From: Gallionellales bacterium 39-52-133
GTDB lineage: Bacteria > Pseudomonadota > Gammaproteobacteria > Burkholderiales > Gallionellaceae
Direction: 5' to 3'
DNA: 64,000 nt
NCBI GenBank assembly: GCA_002278935.1
Contig: NCJL01000003.1
Span: 186,001 to 250,000 of the forward strand
Under the pieces are notes generated by a model that saw only the letters and a list, made by a program, of their open reading frames with translations, was not told the origin of the DNA and did not search any database. Each line of letters begins with the position of its first letter. Position 1 is the stretch's first letter. Positions 10,001 through 17,724 of the stretch are shown piece after piece. The position numbers and the translations under genes were made by a program.

Positions 10001-10083
10001 TGGTGGTGCCGGTAGTGTTTACCTATGTTGATGATTTGTTTCAAAAGTTTCAACGTTTCTTTGTAAAAAGGAGCGCTCGGTAG
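7024..10083 (+). CDS. RND efflux permease (AcrB/HAE family)
   Basis: 1019 residues, full length for the hydrophobe/amphiphile efflux family. The N-terminus (WAIKNPIPSILLFGMLCVVGLANF) is the first membrane helix. The proton-relay aspartate pair is seen in VVGILVDDAIVEVEN in helix 4, followed by the usual TFTLISVFLPTAFMSGIPG. The second half repeats the fold, with the SLIGLLVLMGIVTKNSILLVEYA helix. AGGA sits about 7 nt before the ATG. It forms a proton-driven tripartite pump with the adaptor just upstream; the substrate is not evident. Confidence 0.93.
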   Translation: MNISAWAIKNPIPSILLFGMLCVVGLANFSSTNVQDFPDIELPIVTVTTRLEGASPSQMETEVARKIENAVASIGLVKHIHSNISDSTALVTVEFDLEKDSIEAVNDVRDAISRVRGELPGEIKDPIITKANTSGRPILTYSVSSAQMDEQDVSWYVDNDIAKVLLAVKGVGRMSRIGGLDREIRVEIDPAKLFALKVSAADVSRQIKRIQQESSGGLGEVSGSQQSVRTLGTVATADELAAMNIALPDGRRYRLDQLAKITDSKAEQSGIALVNGKPVVAFEITRTKGASEITVAKGVRDAVAKLNAEHGTYKIAEVVDSVAAVQENFDGSMYLLYEGALFAILVVWWFLRDWRATLVAASALPLSIIPTFIGMYYFGFTLNTVTLLALALVVGILVDDAIVEVENIVRHLHMGKSPIKAAMEATEEIGLAVVATTFTLISVFLPTAFMSGIPGKFFKEFGWTAALAVFASLVVARLLTPLMAAYMLKGKAEVESESKLLHSYLGWVGWCLNHRKLTTFFTIVFFVVSIMMIPLLPKGFVPAPDRAQTQVTLELPPGSSLQDTLDAAERARLLIADLPDVVEVFSAVGRGASGDIFSIGGSAEIRKANLTIKLTHRSKRAYTQQVVEAQLREKLQQLAGVRVSIGVGNAGEKFVLILGGEDAEVLSATSQAVERDLRTLPGLGNVTSSASLLRPEIIIRPDFARMADLGVTAANIAETVRVATAGDYSTALAKLNLPQRQVPIRVMMLESAREDLELLSRLPVPGKNGNVMLGNVADISMNSGSAQINRLDRTRVVTINIELSGRELGDVFAEVGNLPSMKALPAGVKRAETGDAERMQELFGSFGLAMLTGVMCVYIVLVLLFRDFMQPVTILAALPLSMGGAFVALLLTNSSFSMPSLIGLLVLMGIVTKNSILLVEYAIVARRDHAMSRFDALVDACRKRARPIVMTTIAMGAGMLPIAMGLGSDPSFRSPMATAVIGGLITSTLLSLLVVPVVFTYVDDLFQKFQRFFVKRSAR

Positions 10084-10132
10084 AGAGTGGTTGATGCGGT
10101 CTTTTGTCAGGCTATAGCAAGGTGCAGGGTAG

Positions 10133-10987
10133 ATGAAAAGGATAGGCATTTTTCTGGTTGTGCTGCTGTTGCTGCCGCTGTCCGGCTGCAGCGTCGTTTC
10201 CATCGGCTATAACTATGCGGATGCCTATCTGCGCTATTCAATCAACAGCTATGCCACCTTTGATGACAGGCAGACGGAGATCATCAGAGAAGAGGTGGAT
10301 GTTTTTATGCGGTGGCATCGCAGGGTGATGCTGCCGCAATATGTCAGCTTTCTGCAGGAGGTGCGTCTTGTTGCGCTAAGTGGCAAGGCGCTTATGCATG
10401 AAGATGTCGGCAGACTCAGGGTGGCGGCGCGCAAGCTGTATGTAAAAACGCTGCAACCCACGGTGAGTCCAGCAGCAAGCCTGTTAAGCGGGATAAATGC
10501 CGCGCAGATAGACGAGTTGGTGCATTCCTTTGCAAAAGAAAATAACAGGCAAAGGGACAAGGTGCTGACTGGCAATCCGCACGAGCAGTTGCGCAAACGG
10601 GCGGAAAGAACCATCGATTTTATCGAGAGTCTGGTCGGTGGCCTGACCGATGAGCAGCAGGAAAAAATCAGGGAGCAGAGTCACCGATTGCCGTTTGCCA
10701 CCGCCTTGTATCTCCGCCTGCGTGAAGAAAACCAGGCCGGGCTGGTCGGAATGCTGAAGGAGAATAAAAGTGAAGAGGAGATTGCTGCACTCCTTTCGGC
10801 GTGGCTGACGACACCAGAATTCAGCAGGAGCCCGGATGAGCAGGAGCTATTGATGTCGTTTGAACTTGCAACGGATGAAATGATCGTAAATGTTTACGCC
10901 ATGCTTAACGAGCGCCAGAAAAAGACCCTGCTTATAAATATAAGCAAGTACATCGATTCATTTACGCAACTGGCCAGCGGAACCTGA
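10133..10987 (+). CDS. DUF6279-like lipoprotein
   Basis: 284 residues. A type II signal peptide ends in LPLSGC, with the lipidated Cys at residue 19. The mature part, beginning SVVSIGYNYADAYLRYSINSYATFDDRQ, matches my memory of the DUF6279 group: lipoproteins of unknown function, largely helical and often found beside efflux genes in beta- and gammaproteobacteria. It follows the RND pump by about 50 nt in the same direction, so it may be the last gene of that operon. No enzyme motif is visible. Confidence 0.7.
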   Translation: MKRIGIFLVVLLLLPLSGCSVVSIGYNYADAYLRYSINSYATFDDRQTEIIREEVDVFMRWHRRVMLPQYVSFLQEVRLVALSGKALMHEDVGRLRVAARKLYVKTLQPTVSPAASLLSGINAAQIDELVHSFAKENNRQRDKVLTGNPHEQLRKRAERTIDFIESLVGGLTDEQQEKIREQSHRLPFATALYLRLREENQAGLVGMLKENKSEEEIAALLSAWLTTPEFSRSPDEQELLMSFELATDEMIVNVYAMLNERQKKTLLINISKYIDSFTQLASGT

Positions 10988-11018
10988 ACTTTCCGGCAAA
11001 TTTTCCGGCATAAATTTT

Positions 11019-11897
11019 ATGACAGCGATCATCAGTACCTCAAATCTGGTTAAACATTATACCGGCGTTGTTGCCGTTGACGGCATCAGTCTTTCGATCC
11101 CGAAAGGGATTTGTTTCGGTCTGCTCGGCCCCAATGGCGCAGGCAAAACCACCACTATTGAAATGCTGGAGGGCATTAATCTGCCCACCAGCGGCAGCAT
11201 ACTGTACAAGGGCGAGCCGCTGGACACGCGCTATCGCGAGGAAGTGGGCATACAGTTTCAGCACACGGCATTGCAGGAGTTTCTGACGGTGCGCGAGACG
11301 CTGGAATTATTCGAGCGTTTGTATCACCGCACGATACCGCTTGCGGAGCTGGTCGAGCTTTGCTCGCTGCACGATATTCTGAACCGCGATACGCGCAAGC
11401 TTTCCGGCGGCCAGCGCCAGCGTCTGCTGCTGGCGCTGGCGCTGGTGAATGATCCCGACCTGATCTTTCTGGACGAGCCCACCACCGGGCTGGACCCGCA
11501 GGCGCGGCGCAATTTCTGGGATCTGGTCACGCTGGTTAAATCGCGCAACAAGACCATCGTGCTGACCACGCATTACATGGAAGAGGCGTATGCGTTGTGC
11601 GATGAAATCGCGATTATGGACAAGGGCAGGATCGTGTCCCAGGGCACGCCCGCGCAGTTGCTGTCGGAACACTTTGGGGATGTGGTACTGCAAATTCCCA
11701 AGGCCGATGCAGGCGCCAGGGTGTTTGAGCTGGGGCTGAGTATCGTGGAGGCGGCCGATTTTGTGGAGATACGCACCAGCCGCCTGCACTATACCCTGCA
11801 GCAGTTGCTGGAGAATGGCGTGAATCTGGACCGCCTGCATATCCGTTCGTGGACACTGGAAGATCTGTTTATCAACGTGACCGGATTATCGAAATGA
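11019..11897 (+). CDS. ABC transporter ATP-binding protein (ABC-2 / drug-export type)
   Basis: 292 residues. Walker A is GPNGAGKTT, the signature is LSGGQRQRL, Walker B is LIFLDEPTTGLD and the switch His lies in LTTHYMEEA, so all ATPase motifs are intact. The C-terminal tail after residue 215 is the extension typical of DrrA/CcmA-like exporters. The permease gene starts 19 nt downstream. The pair most likely exports a hydrophobic compound or an envelope component. Confidence 0.92.
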   Translation: MTAIISTSNLVKHYTGVVAVDGISLSIPKGICFGLLGPNGAGKTTTIEMLEGINLPTSGSILYKGEPLDTRYREEVGIQFQHTALQEFLTVRETLELFERLYHRTIPLAELVELCSLHDILNRDTRKLSGGQRQRLLLALALVNDPDLIFLDEPTTGLDPQARRNFWDLVTLVKSRNKTIVLTTHYMEEAYALCDEIAIMDKGRIVSQGTPAQLLSEHFGDVVLQIPKADAGARVFELGLSIVEAADFVEIRTSRLHYTLQQLLENGVNLDRLHIRSWTLEDLFINVTGLSK

Positions 11898-11916
11898 CGG
11901 GAAAGGCTCCAAAGAC

Positions 11917-12924
11917 ATGAAACAATTTCTGGCTGTGCTGCATGCGCGCAATATGGAATTTCTGCGCGACCGTTCCGCGCTGACATGGAATCTGGCGATG
12001 CCGTTTCTGCTGGTGATAGGGCTGGCCTTCACTTTTTCCGGCAACAACAAGGAGATATACAAAGTTGGCATCGTCGGCGGGATAGAGACGCTGGGCCGCG
12101 TGGCACCCGCGCTGCAGGCCACACAACATATCCAGTTTGTGCCCTATGCCGATCTGGACACGGGCATCGACAAGGTCAAGCACCATCAGATGGATATGCT
12201 GATCGATATCAGCAGCGCGCCAAAATACTGGATTAATTCCAGCTCGCCCAATGGTTATCTGCTGGAGCGGATTATCTGGGGCACGGAAGGCCGCCAGTTT
12301 CAGCGCCAGACCATAGAGGGCGCCGAGATACGCTATGTGGACTGGTTTTTGCCGGGCATCCTCGGCATGAACATGATGTTCAGTTGTCTTTTCGGTGTGG
12401 GCTTTGTGATTGTGCGTTACCGCAAGAACGGGTTTCTCAAGCGCCTCAAGGCAACGCCGCTGAATCCGTTTTACTTTTTATTTGCGCAACTGGTTTCCCG
12501 GCTGCTGCTGATCATGGTGATTACCACGGTGGTCTATGCCGGCTGCAATGTGTTTATTGAGTTCAATATGCAGGGTTCGTACTGGGATCTTTTGCTGGTG
12601 ACAACGCTGGGTGCGATGTGTTTGATCTCGATCGGCCTGCTGGTCGCATCGCGCACCGCAAGCGAAGAGTTTGCCGGCGGCATACTCAACACGCTGACCT
12701 GGCCGATGATGCTGTTGTCGGGCGCCTGGTTTTCGCTGGAGGGTACGCATGCGTGGGTGCAGCAACTGGCACAGCTTTTTCCGCTCACCCACATGATTGC
12801 GGCCACGCGTGCGATCATGAACGAGGGCGCCACACTGGCCCAGGTAATGCCGCATGTGTGGGTGATCACGTTGATGAGTGTGATATTCCTTGCGCTAGGC
12901 GCGTATATCTTCAAGTGGGAGTAG
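11917..12924 (+). CDS. ABC-2 type transporter permease
   Basis: 335 residues. One N-terminal helix (LAMPFLLVIGLAFTF) is followed by a roughly 100-residue extracytoplasmic domain and then five hydrophobic segments, including ILGMNMMFSCLFGVGFVIV and the ABC-2 signature area LTWPMMLLSGAWFSLEG before the last helices. It partners with the ATPase gene 19 nt upstream. It is on its own rather than in a two-permease set, so it probably works as a homodimer. Confidence 0.88.
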   Translation: MKQFLAVLHARNMEFLRDRSALTWNLAMPFLLVIGLAFTFSGNNKEIYKVGIVGGIETLGRVAPALQATQHIQFVPYADLDTGIDKVKHHQMDMLIDISSAPKYWINSSSPNGYLLERIIWGTEGRQFQRQTIEGAEIRYVDWFLPGILGMNMMFSCLFGVGFVIVRYRKNGFLKRLKATPLNPFYFLFAQLVSRLLLIMVITTVVYAGCNVFIEFNMQGSYWDLLLVTTLGAMCLISIGLLVASRTASEEFAGGILNTLTWPMMLLSGAWFSLEGTHAWVQQLAQLFPLTHMIAATRAIMNEGATLAQVMPHVWVITLMSVIFLALGAYIFKWE

Positions 12925-13093
12925 CGCGATGTTAGCGATTCAGGCGAAAATGCAATTATTGAAGACCTGATATATTGTGTATGGCAGAAGATTGGTTTGC
13001 ATGTAAGTGTATGATTTTATTGAATATTTTGTTTTGCGCTTCGGCGGAGCCAGTTGTGCGGTCTGCCGGTAACTACCAGAGGAGAAACTCGTG

Positions 13094-13615
13094 ATGAAAA
13101 TGCTGCTGCTTGGATTGTTGTTTTTGTTTGGCTCCAATGTTTCGATGGCTGAAACACGCGATGTACACCAATATTTCTTTGATGCGAAGATGGGCGATTT
13201 CAAGAGCGAGCTGGACGCCGCCAAACAGGAGGGCAAGAAGGGCGTGCTGCTGATGTATGAGCTGGATGATTGTCCCTTCTGTTTCCGCATGAAGCAGACC
13301 ATCCTCAACCAGTCTGAAGTGCAGGATTACTACCGCAAACATTTTCTGATCTACCCGATAGACCTCAAGGGCGATGTCGCGATGGTGGATTTCAAGGGCA
13401 AAGAAACCACCGAAAAGAAATTCGGCATTGAACAGCGCATCTACGGCACACCGGTATTCGACTTCTTTGATCTGGAAGGCAACCAGATCGTGCGCTTTCC
13501 CGGTGCGGCTAAAGACGTGAAGGAATTTATGCTGCTGGGACGTTACGTTGTTGAAGGCGCCTATAAAACCATGCCCTTCGCCAAATACAAGCGACAGGAA
13601 CAGAGTGCGAAATGA
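13094..13615 (+). CDS. Periplasmic thioredoxin-fold protein (SoxW-like)
   Basis: 173 residues from the ATG at 13094; a GTG one codon earlier is an alternative, and GAGGAG lies 6-9 nt before both. A signal peptide (MKMLLLGLLFLFGSNVSMA) precedes a thioredoxin fold with the redox pair C60-P-F-C63 and the cis-proline loop YGTPVFDFF. It resembles the thioredoxin-fold proteins annotated as SoxW or DsbC-like. Its stop overlaps the start of the TolC-type gene by 4 nt, so it is translationally coupled to an export channel. Its client protein is unknown. Confidence 0.78.
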   Translation: MKMLLLGLLFLFGSNVSMAETRDVHQYFFDAKMGDFKSELDAAKQEGKKGVLLMYELDDCPFCFRMKQTILNQSEVQDYYRKHFLIYPIDLKGDVAMVDFKGKETTEKKFGIEQRIYGTPVFDFFDLEGNQIVRFPGAAKDVKEFMLLGRYVVEGAYKTMPFAKYKRQEQSAK

Positions 13616-14931
13616 GTGATTTCCTGAACAGGAGATGGCCTGTTTTTTTCTGTTGTCTGTTTTATTTGCTTCCTGCCGGCGCGCAGCAATCCGGCAAGCC
13701 GCTGACGCTGGAAGCGGCGCTGGCCAGCGTGGAAGCTGCGCATCCCGATCTGCTGCTGGCACTGGCGGAGCGCGACAGTGCAATGGCGGATCGCGATATT
13801 GCCTCATCCCGCCTCGACAGCAGCCTGACGCTGGAGGGCATCTTGCGCAGCGGCTCGCGCAATAGCGCGCCGGGCGATTTTGCCCCCGATAACAGCGTAC
13901 GCCTGACCGCGCGCAAGACGCTCTATGATTTTGGCCGCAGCAGCGCCGCAGAGCAGGCCGCCATCTCCGAGCTGGTGGCGCGTGAGGCCGACCTGGTTAG
14001 CGCCAGGGACAGGCACCGCATGGAAGTGATGTCGCGCTTTTTTGATGTGCTGATTGCCGATATGCAGTTCACCGCGGATAACGAACTGATGGCCGTAACC
14101 TATGTGGGTTTTGACCAGGGGCGTGAAAATTTCGCGGCAGGGCAGATCTCCAGCGTGCAACTGGCAGAGCTGGAAGCGCGCTATCAGGATGTCTTCGTCA
14201 AACGCACGGCCAGCCTGCAGCGGCAGCGTATTACTCGCGCATTGCTGGCGAATGCGATGAATCGTCCGGGCGAGTTGGCAGGCGATCTGGCCGACCCCAA
14301 ACTGGAAGGCAATAACCGCGCCTTGCCCGAGTATGAGTCGCTGCTTTCCATCCTGCTGGCAAACAACCCGCGCCTGCTGGCACAGCAGGAAATGCTGGCG
14401 GCCTCGCAAAAACGGCTTGAGTCCCTGCGTGCGGAAAAGGGTCCTGTGCTGGATGCCGAAATTCAGGCGGCAGATTTCAGCCGCAGTGCGGTCACGCGCG
14501 ACAACCTGAGTGCAGGGCTGATCCTGACCTGGCCTTTGTACCAGGGAAGCCGTGCGGATGCGCGGGTGGCAAGGGAGCTGGCGCAATACAACAAGCTGCA
14601 TGCGGGCACCGAAAAACTGAAAATGGAACTGACGCAGGCGATGCTGGAAACCTATCTGGATATCCAGCAGCTGAAAGGTTCGGGGCGAAGTGCGGCGGGC
14701 AAGCAGGTTGATTTCCGCGATCTGGTGCTGGAACGCAGCCGCGGTTTGTACGAGCTGGAGCTTAAAAGCAATCTGGGCACCTCGATGACCGACACGGTGG
14801 AAGCCAATCTGCGCGTGCGCCGCAACGAATATCAACTGGCGCTGGATTTCGCGCGGCTCGAAGCCATTCTTGGCAGGCCGCTGGACGACAAAACAAGCCA
14901 GGCGAAACCGGCCAATGAAGCGCCCAAATAA
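13612..14931 (+). CDS. TolC family outer-membrane efflux protein
   Basis: 439 residues. The signal peptide ends around LLPAGA. Two OEP repeats follow, each starting from a helical section (LTLEAALASVEAAHPDL in the first, LLANNPRLLAQQEMLAA in the second), with the typical coiled-coil helices and Ala/Glu/Arg-rich composition. The start overlaps the preceding gene by 4 nt and the short adaptor gene follows after 22 nt. It forms the outer-membrane tunnel of a tripartite exporter. No inner-membrane pump lies in this operon; the ABC-2 pair just upstream or the RND pump could serve. Confidence 0.85.
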   Translation: MSDFLNRRWPVFFCCLFYLLPAGAQQSGKPLTLEAALASVEAAHPDLLLALAERDSAMADRDIASSRLDSSLTLEGILRSGSRNSAPGDFAPDNSVRLTARKTLYDFGRSSAAEQAAISELVAREADLVSARDRHRMEVMSRFFDVLIADMQFTADNELMAVTYVGFDQGRENFAAGQISSVQLAELEARYQDVFVKRTASLQRQRITRALLANAMNRPGELAGDLADPKLEGNNRALPEYESLLSILLANNPRLLAQQEMLAASQKRLESLRAEKGPVLDAEIQAADFSRSAVTRDNLSAGLILTWPLYQGSRADARVARELAQYNKLHAGTEKLKMELTQAMLETYLDIQQLKGSGRSAAGKQVDFRDLVLERSRGLYELELKSNLGTSMTDTVEANLRVRRNEYQLALDFARLEAILGRPLDDKTSQAKPANEAPK

Positions 14932-14953
14932 ATATTGATGTGAAGGATAAGCC

Positions 14954-15709
14954 ATGAAAAAAATATTAATCCCGGCAGTACTGTTCTTTTTTCCGCAGTC
15001 CTTAATGGCTGCGGATGCACCGGCGACATTGCAGTGGTCACACCGGGTTGAACTGTCGGTGCCGGTATCGGGCGTGGTGCAGTCGGTGAATGCAACCGTG
15101 GGCGAGCAGGTTAAAAAGGGACAGGTATTGCTGGCGATGGACGGCGCGATATACCGTGCCAGGGTGGCCGAGAACCAGGCAGCCATCACGCGTCTGACAG
15201 CGGAGGCTGCAGAAGCCAGGCGCGATTTTGAGCGCGTGGAGGAGCTGCATGCGCGCACCGTGGTGGCAACCGTCGAGCTGGATCAGGCCAGGCTGAGATT
15301 GACCCGGGCTGAAGCGCTGCTCGCCGAAGCCAAAGCCAGCCTCAGGCAGCAGCAGAAAATGCTGGATGACACGCTGGTGCGCGCGCCGTTTGACGCGGTG
15401 GTGGTAATGCGCCAGGCGGAGCCCGGCATGAGTGTGGCCGCCGGCTTGCAGCCGCAGATATTGCTGGTGTTGGCCAGGGCGGGAGAGATGCTCGCGCGGC
15501 TGCATTTGCCCGCGGCGCAGATTGAAACTTTGAAAGCAGGCCAGCAGGTCACGGTGGTTGTGGGCGGGCAAAACTATGACGGCAAAATCAGGGCGCTGGG
15601 TCTTGAGCCGGTCAAGGTAAAAGATGAAGCCGGCTACCAGGTTGACGTGTCCTTTTCCAGCAAAGCGCAATTGCGCGCGGGAATTGCGGCAGTGGTGAAG
15701 TTGCCCTGA
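14954..15709 (+). CDS. Short HlyD/RND-type periplasmic adaptor
   Basis: 251 residues, clearly shorter than usual adaptors (350-400). A signal peptide (MKKILIPAVLFFFPQSLMA) precedes a lipoyl half (VSGVVQSVNATVGEQVKKGQVL), a helical hairpin, the second lipoyl half (LVRAPFDAVVVMRQAEPGMSV) and a beta-barrel that ends the protein. The membrane-proximal domain is missing. It follows the TolC gene, so it should bridge that channel to an inner-membrane transporter encoded elsewhere. AAGGA lies 8 nt before the ATG. Confidence 0.8.
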   Translation: MKKILIPAVLFFFPQSLMAADAPATLQWSHRVELSVPVSGVVQSVNATVGEQVKKGQVLLAMDGAIYRARVAENQAAITRLTAEAAEARRDFERVEELHARTVVATVELDQARLRLTRAEALLAEAKASLRQQQKMLDDTLVRAPFDAVVVMRQAEPGMSVAAGLQPQILLVLARAGEMLARLHLPAAQIETLKAGQQVTVVVGGQNYDGKIRALGLEPVKVKDEAGYQVDVSFSSKAQLRAGIAAVVKLP

Positions 15710-15775
15710 AGCGGTTTTCTCTTCCCGGGCAAGTGCTGCGGCTATAGATAGATGAATGTGCAAGTTTTGAATCAA

Positions 15776-16504
15776 ATGAAAAAATTATTTTCCGTGGCAG
15801 TGTTGTTGTGTGGTTTTAATGTGCAGGCTGCGCCAATGTCTGGCTCGGGCAATCATCCGGCTTCTGAGTTTCTGTCTTCTTCCGCCATGGCTGCCGCAGG
15901 CGGGCGCGTGCTGACTCTGTTTACGCATCCGGATTTTTCGCAGAAATTGTGGGCGGGCACCGAACAGGGGGGCTTGTGGCACTCTGCCGATGGCGGCATC
16001 ACGTGGTCACTGGCAACAGAACTGATGAGAGGTTTGACCGTCAGCACGGTGGTGGCCGATCCAGTTAATGCCGACATCATGTATGTCGGCACGGGAGATG
16101 GCCGCAGCCGCCAGGCCTCGCGGCGCGGCGTCGGCATGTTCAGGTCGGCCGATGGCGGCAAGAGCTGGACCTTGCTGCCCCTGACCCAGCCGGCAACAGT
16201 AGGGGAACGCTGGAGCCATATCAATCACATCGCGATCAGCACGGAGGGTGTCGTGCTTGCGGCAACCTCTGACCATAGCCGCAACGGCTTTATTTTTCGC
16301 AGTGTTGATGCCGGCAAAAGCTGGGGTTTGTTTCCGGTATATGCGGGCAGTGAAACCGGGCCGAAAAACATGATCCACAAAATCAGGTTTGATCCTGCCA
16401 ATCCGAATACTGCGCTGTTTATGGATGACTACGCCAATGTGACGCACTCCCGCGATGGCGGAATCATCTGGAGCGTGGCCGGAAAATCTTCCACCTGCAA
16501 GTAA
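15776..16504 (+). CDS. Secreted Asp-box (BNR / sortilin-like) repeat protein
   Basis: About 242 residues from the ATG at 15776, which gives a clean signal peptide (MKKLFSVAVLLCGFNVQA); an ATG at 15752 would add eight polar residues. Four Asp-box motifs are visible as SADGGITW, SADGGKSW, SVDAGKSW and SRDGGIIW, spaced as in beta-propeller blades. Four to five blades make an incomplete propeller, so it may dimerise or be a shortened relative of the YCF48/sortilin-like group. It could be the last gene of the thioredoxin/TolC/adaptor set. Its function is not known. Confidence 0.7.
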   Translation: MKKLFSVAVLLCGFNVQAAPMSGSGNHPASEFLSSSAMAAAGGRVLTLFTHPDFSQKLWAGTEQGGLWHSADGGITWSLATELMRGLTVSTVVADPVNADIMYVGTGDGRSRQASRRGVGMFRSADGGKSWTLLPLTQPATVGERWSHINHIAISTEGVVLAATSDHSRNGFIFRSVDAGKSWGLFPVYAGSETGPKNMIHKIRFDPANPNTALFMDDYANVTHSRDGGIIWSVAGKSSTCK

Positions 16505-16519
16505 TCGTTGTCCTCACAC

Positions 16520-16535
16520 CGACCAGATCTGGTCG
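16520..16535. repeat. Perfect 16-bp palindrome after the Asp-box gene
   Basis: CGACCAGATCTGGTCG is fully self-complementary, with no spacer. It sits 15 nt after the stop of the Asp-box gene and about 140 nt before the marR promoter. No T-tract follows, so it is not a normal terminator; it may be a protein-binding site. Confidence 0.4.
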
Positions 16536-16659
16536 TGATTAAGTCGTAATCTTTTTGAGAGCCGTTCCATGCCGCATGGCAGCAGTGCTGTTTTGCGCGC
16601 TTATTTTTATAATTTAATCAGTCCGTTGCATTATTTAAGTGCCTGCCGCAACAATGCGC

Positions 16660-16688
16660 TTGACATTGGTTCTAGTTAGTACAATAAT
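16660..16688 (+). promoter_or_regulatory. Strong sigma-70 promoter of the marR operon
   Basis: TTGACA (16660-16665, perfect) and AATAAT (16683-16688, 5 of 6) are 17 nt apart. The predicted transcript starts near 16695, inside the right arm of the operator described separately, and leaves a leader of about 23 nt before the ATG at 16718. Confidence 0.75.
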
Positions 16689-16707
16689 AAGTCCTAATTA
16701 GAACTAA
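16666..16707. promoter_or_regulatory. Predicted twin MarR-type operator
   Basis: The arms 16666-16679 and 16694-16707 form an inverted repeat matching at 12 of 14 positions (core TTCTAGTTAG and CTAATTAGAA). Each arm is itself close to a palindrome, as in the TCCTAATTAGAA core. One arm lies in the -35/-10 spacer and the other on the start of transcription. This fits autorepression by the MarR protein encoded 10 nt downstream; the assignment is inferred from position and symmetry. Confidence 0.65.
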
Positions 16708-16717
16708 GTGAGTTGCC

Positions 16718-17173
16718 ATGCCACAAAAACCTTTTCTGCCTGTGCTGTATGAGCTGGTTCGCACCTACCAGGCTTTTGAAGCTTATTCCGGTGCGCATAT
16801 TCGTACCATGGGCCTGACCGCGCCGCAGTTCGACATTATTGCCACGCTGGGGAATACCGAGGGCATGAGCTTCAAGGATCTGGGTGAAAAAACCCTGATC
16901 ACCAAGGGTACGCTGACCGGTGTAATTGACAGGCTGGAAGACAAGGCGCTGGTGCGCAGGGTTGCTTCACCCAGCGACGGGCGCAGCCAGATCGTGCAGT
17001 TGACCAGGGCAGGCGAGAAATTGTTTGCGCAGGTTTTTCCGGCGCATCTTTCTCACCTTGAGCAAGCGTTTGGCAATTTTTCCCGGCAAGACTTTGAGGC
17101 CGCAGAGCTTGTATTGCAGCAATTGAAAGATGCGTTTTTGGCAGCAAATAGCAACCTTGAGGAGGCGGCATGA
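16718..17173 (+). CDS. MarR family transcriptional regulator
   Basis: 151 residues. The winged helix is clear: APQFDIIATLGNTEGMSFKDLGEKTLITKGTLTGVIDRLEDKALVRR, followed by the wing SPSDGRSQIVQLT. Family members are dimeric repressors released by phenolic compounds or oxidants. There is a strong promoter with a twin palindrome just upstream. The stop overlaps the cytochrome b561 gene by 4 nt, so regulator and targets share one transcript. Confidence 0.92.
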   Translation: MPQKPFLPVLYELVRTYQAFEAYSGAHIRTMGLTAPQFDIIATLGNTEGMSFKDLGEKTLITKGTLTGVIDRLEDKALVRRVASPSDGRSQIVQLTRAGEKLFAQVFPAHLSHLEQAFGNFSRQDFEAAELVLQQLKDAFLAANSNLEEAA

Positions 17174-17724
17174 AACAGGTACTGGCTTATACACGCACGG
17201 CAATCGCCTTGCACTGGTTGATTGCGTTGCTTGTTTTTGTCACTTTTCCGGTTGGCGTGATCATGAGTGACATGGCTTTGTCGCCCGATAAGCTGAAGCT
17301 GCTGAGTTACCACAAGTGGCTGGGCGTCACGGTGTTTATTCTGCTGGTGGTGAGGCTGGTGTGGCGGGTGGCGCACAGGCCGGCGCCTCTTGATGTTGCC
17401 ATGCCGCATTGGCAAATGCTGGCTGCAAAAGCTGTGCATGTGCTGCTGTATGTGCTGCTGTTCGCCATTCCGTTGAGTGGCTGGCTGATGAGCTCGGCCA
17501 AGGGGTTTCAGACGGTGTATCTGGGCGTGCTGCCGTTGCCGGATTTGCTGGCCAGGGACAAAGTGCTGGGTGACGCACTCAGTGCGCTGCATCAGGTATT
17601 AAATATCACAATGCTGTTGCTGGTGATTGCGCATATCGCAGCGGCTCTCAAGCATCACTTTGTTGATCGCGATGGCACGCTGGTGCGCATGCTGCCGTTT
17701 CTTGGAAGGAGAACATCAAAATGA
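17170..17724 (+). CDS. Cytochrome b561 family protein
   Basis: 184 residues with four membrane helices. Candidate haem ligands are the His residues in IALHWLIALLVF, LLSYHKWLGV, AKAVHVLLYVLL and LVIAHIAAALKHH, arranged as in the YodB/CybB group, which passes electrons between the quinone pool and periplasmic partners. It starts inside the marR stop and ends overlapping the first yceI gene, an arrangement that resembles E. coli yceJ-yceI. Confidence 0.9.
   Translation: MKQVLAYTRTAIALHWLIALLVFVTFPVGVIMSDMALSPDKLKLLSYHKWLGVTVFILLVVRLVWRVAHRPAPLDVAMPHWQMLAAKAVHVLLYVLLFAIPLSGWLMSSAKGFQTVYLGVLPLPDLLARDKVLGDALSALHQVLNITMLLLVIAHIAAALKHHFVDRDGTLVRMLPFLGRRTSK

Noticed and set aside
13804..15258. 484-codon minus-strand open frame
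   Set aside because: It lies opposite the TolC-type and adaptor genes, is rich in His/Arg/Gln as expected for a shadow frame and matches nothing.
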